DNA from: Evernia prunastri
Lineage: Eukaryota > Ascomycota > Lecanoromycetes > Lecanorales > Parmeliaceae
Assembly: GCA_003184365.1 (NCBI GenBank)
Contig: NKYR01000090.1
Location: 139,453-171,668, forward strand
DNA: 32,216 nt
Direction: 5' to 3'
Positions 30,561 through 32,216 of the stretch are shown here, one piece after another. The notes beneath the pieces are model-generated. The model was given only the letters and a program-made list of their open reading frames with translations. It did not search any database and was not told the DNA's origin. A program made the translations under genes and the position numbers. How positions within the stretch are numbered: the first letter of the stretch is position 1; the number at the start of each line of letters is the position of its first letter.

Positions 30561-31063
30561 TGGATCACGCAGTTGTCGCAGACGCAGTTAGAGGCAAGCT
30601 TATATGCCTTGGTGCTTGCAGCCCGAAAAAGGATGAGGACGAGGTGTCCTTAGCTATGGCCGAAGCGTCCTCATTAGGCAAGAGATGGACGCGCTCCTTC
30701 CGTAAGTCTTTGATATGAGATGTGGCACTTTGCCCAAGATTAAGCAGTACTCAGATTTGAGACTTCACGATAATGGTGGGAATGTAATATTATGAAGACT
30801 GAGGTTCAAAAGTGCCGATTGTAGTAATGGCTGACTACCATCTCTAGTGCTCTCATCGATGGTTAATAATAATTTGGATACTTTACGTTACTTTAAGAAG
30901 AGGACGCCCGGGCCTCCAGGCGCGCTGTGCCGCTGTGGCGGTACCCGGAGGATCTTGGTCTCGATTAAATACCGTAGAAGAGTACTCCGTAATGTACCTT
31001 TGAAATGTCACTTGCGACTCGCGACACCACTCATTCACCTTCGCCGGCACTCACAACCTTGTC
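30561..31063. promoter_or_regulatory. shared divergent promoter, Kex1 and Lto1
   Basis: 503 bp between two start codons facing outward. A GC-rich patch (CGCCCGGGCCTCCAGGCGCGC) lies near 30905. No ORF is supported and no known motif is assigned. Confidence 0.45.
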
Positions 31064-31711
31064 ATGACGTCTACTAAGGAAGATGACCCCTTCGATTCAC
31101 TCCTCGCTCTTGAAGATAGCTTCTACAAAGAGGGTTACGACCTCGGCCTTTCCGACGGGAATCGCGCCGGACTGATTGAAGGCCGCTTATTCGGACTTGA
31201 AAAGGGTTTCGACAAATATGCCTCCATGGGAAAATTGTATGGAAGAGCAGTGATATGGACTGGGAGACTGCCAACCTCGCGAGATACCCCTGTATCTGAC
31301 GGCCAGGATGCCAGCCCTGCAGACGCGGAAAGTTCCTCTAAGGGCCTAGCAGTGCAGGAAAGCGACGGAGCTGTTCAGTCTGGGGTGCGAAAACTACAAA
31401 GACGAACAATAGTTCCCGGACTACCTGTTAATACGCGCTTGGAGAAGCATGTTCGAACGCTGTATGCTCTTACGGAGCCGGAAAGTCTCTCAACAGACAA
31501 CAATGAAAACTCCGTGTCCGAATTCGACGATCGCTTTAATCGTGCAGAGGGCAAATTCAAGGTCATAGAAAAATTGAGCGGTGACACGGTTTCACAAGAA
31601 GTTCTTGGATACTCCCCATCCCACGTGTCTGGATTAGTGCCGAAAGACGGGAAGGTCAACAGGGGAGATGGCGGTATCGAAGACATCAGCGTCCTGCATG
31701 CTAGACACTAA
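31064..31711 (+). CDS. lto1: Lto1/ORAOV1-type Fe-S assembly adaptor
   Basis: Single exon, 215 aa. In yeast, Lto1 with Yae1 brings the cytosolic Fe-S assembly machinery to the ribosome-recycling ATPase Rli1/ABCE1. The family mark is the deca-GX3 helix: after LEDSFYKEGYDLG, glycines recur every four residues (24, 28, 32, 36, 40, 44, 48). The middle is a Ser/Asp-rich linker typical of filamentous fungi, then FDDRFNRAEGKFKVIEKLSG. The protein ends in ...SVLHARH, without the terminal aromatic residue used by yeast Lto1 to bind the targeting complex. Convergent with the dehydrogenase gene, 68 bp between stops. Confidence 0.88.
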   Translation: MTSTKEDDPFDSLLALEDSFYKEGYDLGLSDGNRAGLIEGRLFGLEKGFDKYASMGKLYGRAVIWTGRLPTSRDTPVSDGQDASPADAESSSKGLAVQESDGAVQSGVRKLQRRTIVPGLPVNTRLEKHVRTLYALTEPESLSTDNNENSVSEFDDRFNRAEGKFKVIEKLSGDTVSQEVLGYSPSHVSGLVPKDGKVNRGDGGIEDISVLHARH

Positions 31712-31779
31712 TCGTGATATGTTACAGCATATTCTCTGATATTCCGTGCAACTTCTAGTACTACTCCATGGCCTCTCGA

Positions 31780-32216
31780 TCACCTCCCGGCCACTTGGTT
31801 GAGTACTCCACCATCGACCGCAATAAGCTCTCCATTGACATACATGTTCTTGCACAAGAATATTACCGCTTGTGCCATCTCCTCATCGCTTCCTGGCCTT
31901 TCCGCGGGCACATGCCCTTTCTCTTGGACCTTCTCCGCCGGCATATGGGTCTTATTACTCTCATCACTCTCCTTCATGGTCATCTCGCTTGGGAAGTAGC
32001 CCGGAGCTATGCTGTTCACCCTGACATCCGCCTTCTCAAATTCAGCGCTCATGAGCTTGCTGAGGTGTACCGTGGCTCCTTTCGCCGCGTTGTAAGCGAA
32101 GTGGCCTTGGCTGTGCCTCATTATTCCGCTCATGCTTGAAATGACGATAACAGAGGGTGAGCGTGGAGGATAATTTCCTCCAATGGATGCCTGTAGGAGC
32201 GGCAGGAATGCAAGGG
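31780..32216 (-). CDS. short-chain dehydrogenase/reductase, 3' part
   Basis: The gene runs off the right edge, so its N-terminus with the Rossmann nucleotide site is not in view. About 144 residues are present. The conserved strand SVIVISSMSG carries the catalytic Ser, and YNAAK at the active site carries Tyr and Lys. Then follow VRVNSIAPGYFPSEMT and a C-terminal VNGELIAVDGG, the classical SDR ending. The pattern resembles fungal NADP(H)-dependent polyol/sorbose-type SDRs, but the substrate cannot be told. No intron is seen in the visible part. Confidence 0.9.
   Translation of the reverse strand, partial: LAFLPLLQASIGGNYPPRSPSVIVISSMSGIMRHSQGHFAYNAAKGATVHLSKLMSAEFEKADVRVNSIAPGYFPSEMTMKESDESNKTHMPAEKVQEKGHVPAERPGSDEEMAQAVIFLCKNMYVNGELIAVDGGVLNQVAGR

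Noticed and set aside
15566..32216. A gene cluster or new multi-gene system
   Set aside because: Each gene matches a separate conserved housekeeping family, on mixed strands, with no shared pathway or mobile-element marks.

Overview
The window is from a filamentous ascomycete fungus. The genes have 47-65 nt introns with CTRAY branch points, the proteins match Pezizomycotina families, and an AT-rich block shows the CpA/TpG depletion left by repeat-induced point mutation (RIP). The class may be Leotiomycetes, but that is a weak impression. No bacterial-type feature, CRISPR array or complete tRNA was seen.

Layout. (1) 1-1480: no gene I can support. (2) 1481-3148, minus: a two-exon C2H2 zinc-finger protein. 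(3) 3375-15332: a transposon and RIP island. It holds a Tad1-like LINE 3' fragment, six near-identical copies of one 223-225 bp LTR in two subfamilies, pieces of a Ty3/gypsy chromovirus (gag-like start, integrase, chromodomain), a second LINE fragment, about 5.3 kb of RIP-degraded DNA, a degenerate minisatellite and a RIP-diverged direct repeat. Four single N bases lie where unlike repeats meet or where parts of pol are missing, so this island is probably mis-joined in places. (4) 15566-32216: ordinary dense gene space.

Gene space, in order: guanylate kinase (+), Cdc10-type septin (-), mitochondrial ribosomal protein bL32m (+), Ski8-like WD40 protein (+), a GPI-anchored Ser/Gly-rich secreted protein (+), Aco2-type mitochondrial aconitase (+), Rae1/Gle2 mRNA export factor (-), Kex1 carboxypeptidase (-), Lto1/ORAOV1-type Fe-S assembly factor (+), and the 3' part of a short-chain dehydrogenase (-) that runs off the window. 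Exon structures were worked out by hand from splice signals, reading frame and remembered family conservation.

These genes are mostly unlinked housekeeping functions: nucleotide metabolism, cytokinesis, mitochondrial translation, RNA decay and export, secretory proteolysis and Fe-S metabolism. I see no biosynthetic cluster, defence system or other new multi-gene system. The points most worth a second look are the mosaic retroelements, LTRs that escaped RIP inside a heavily RIPped block, a hairpin insert in an aconitase intron, and a likely GC-AG intron plus an ATG-only exon in the Ski8-like gene.
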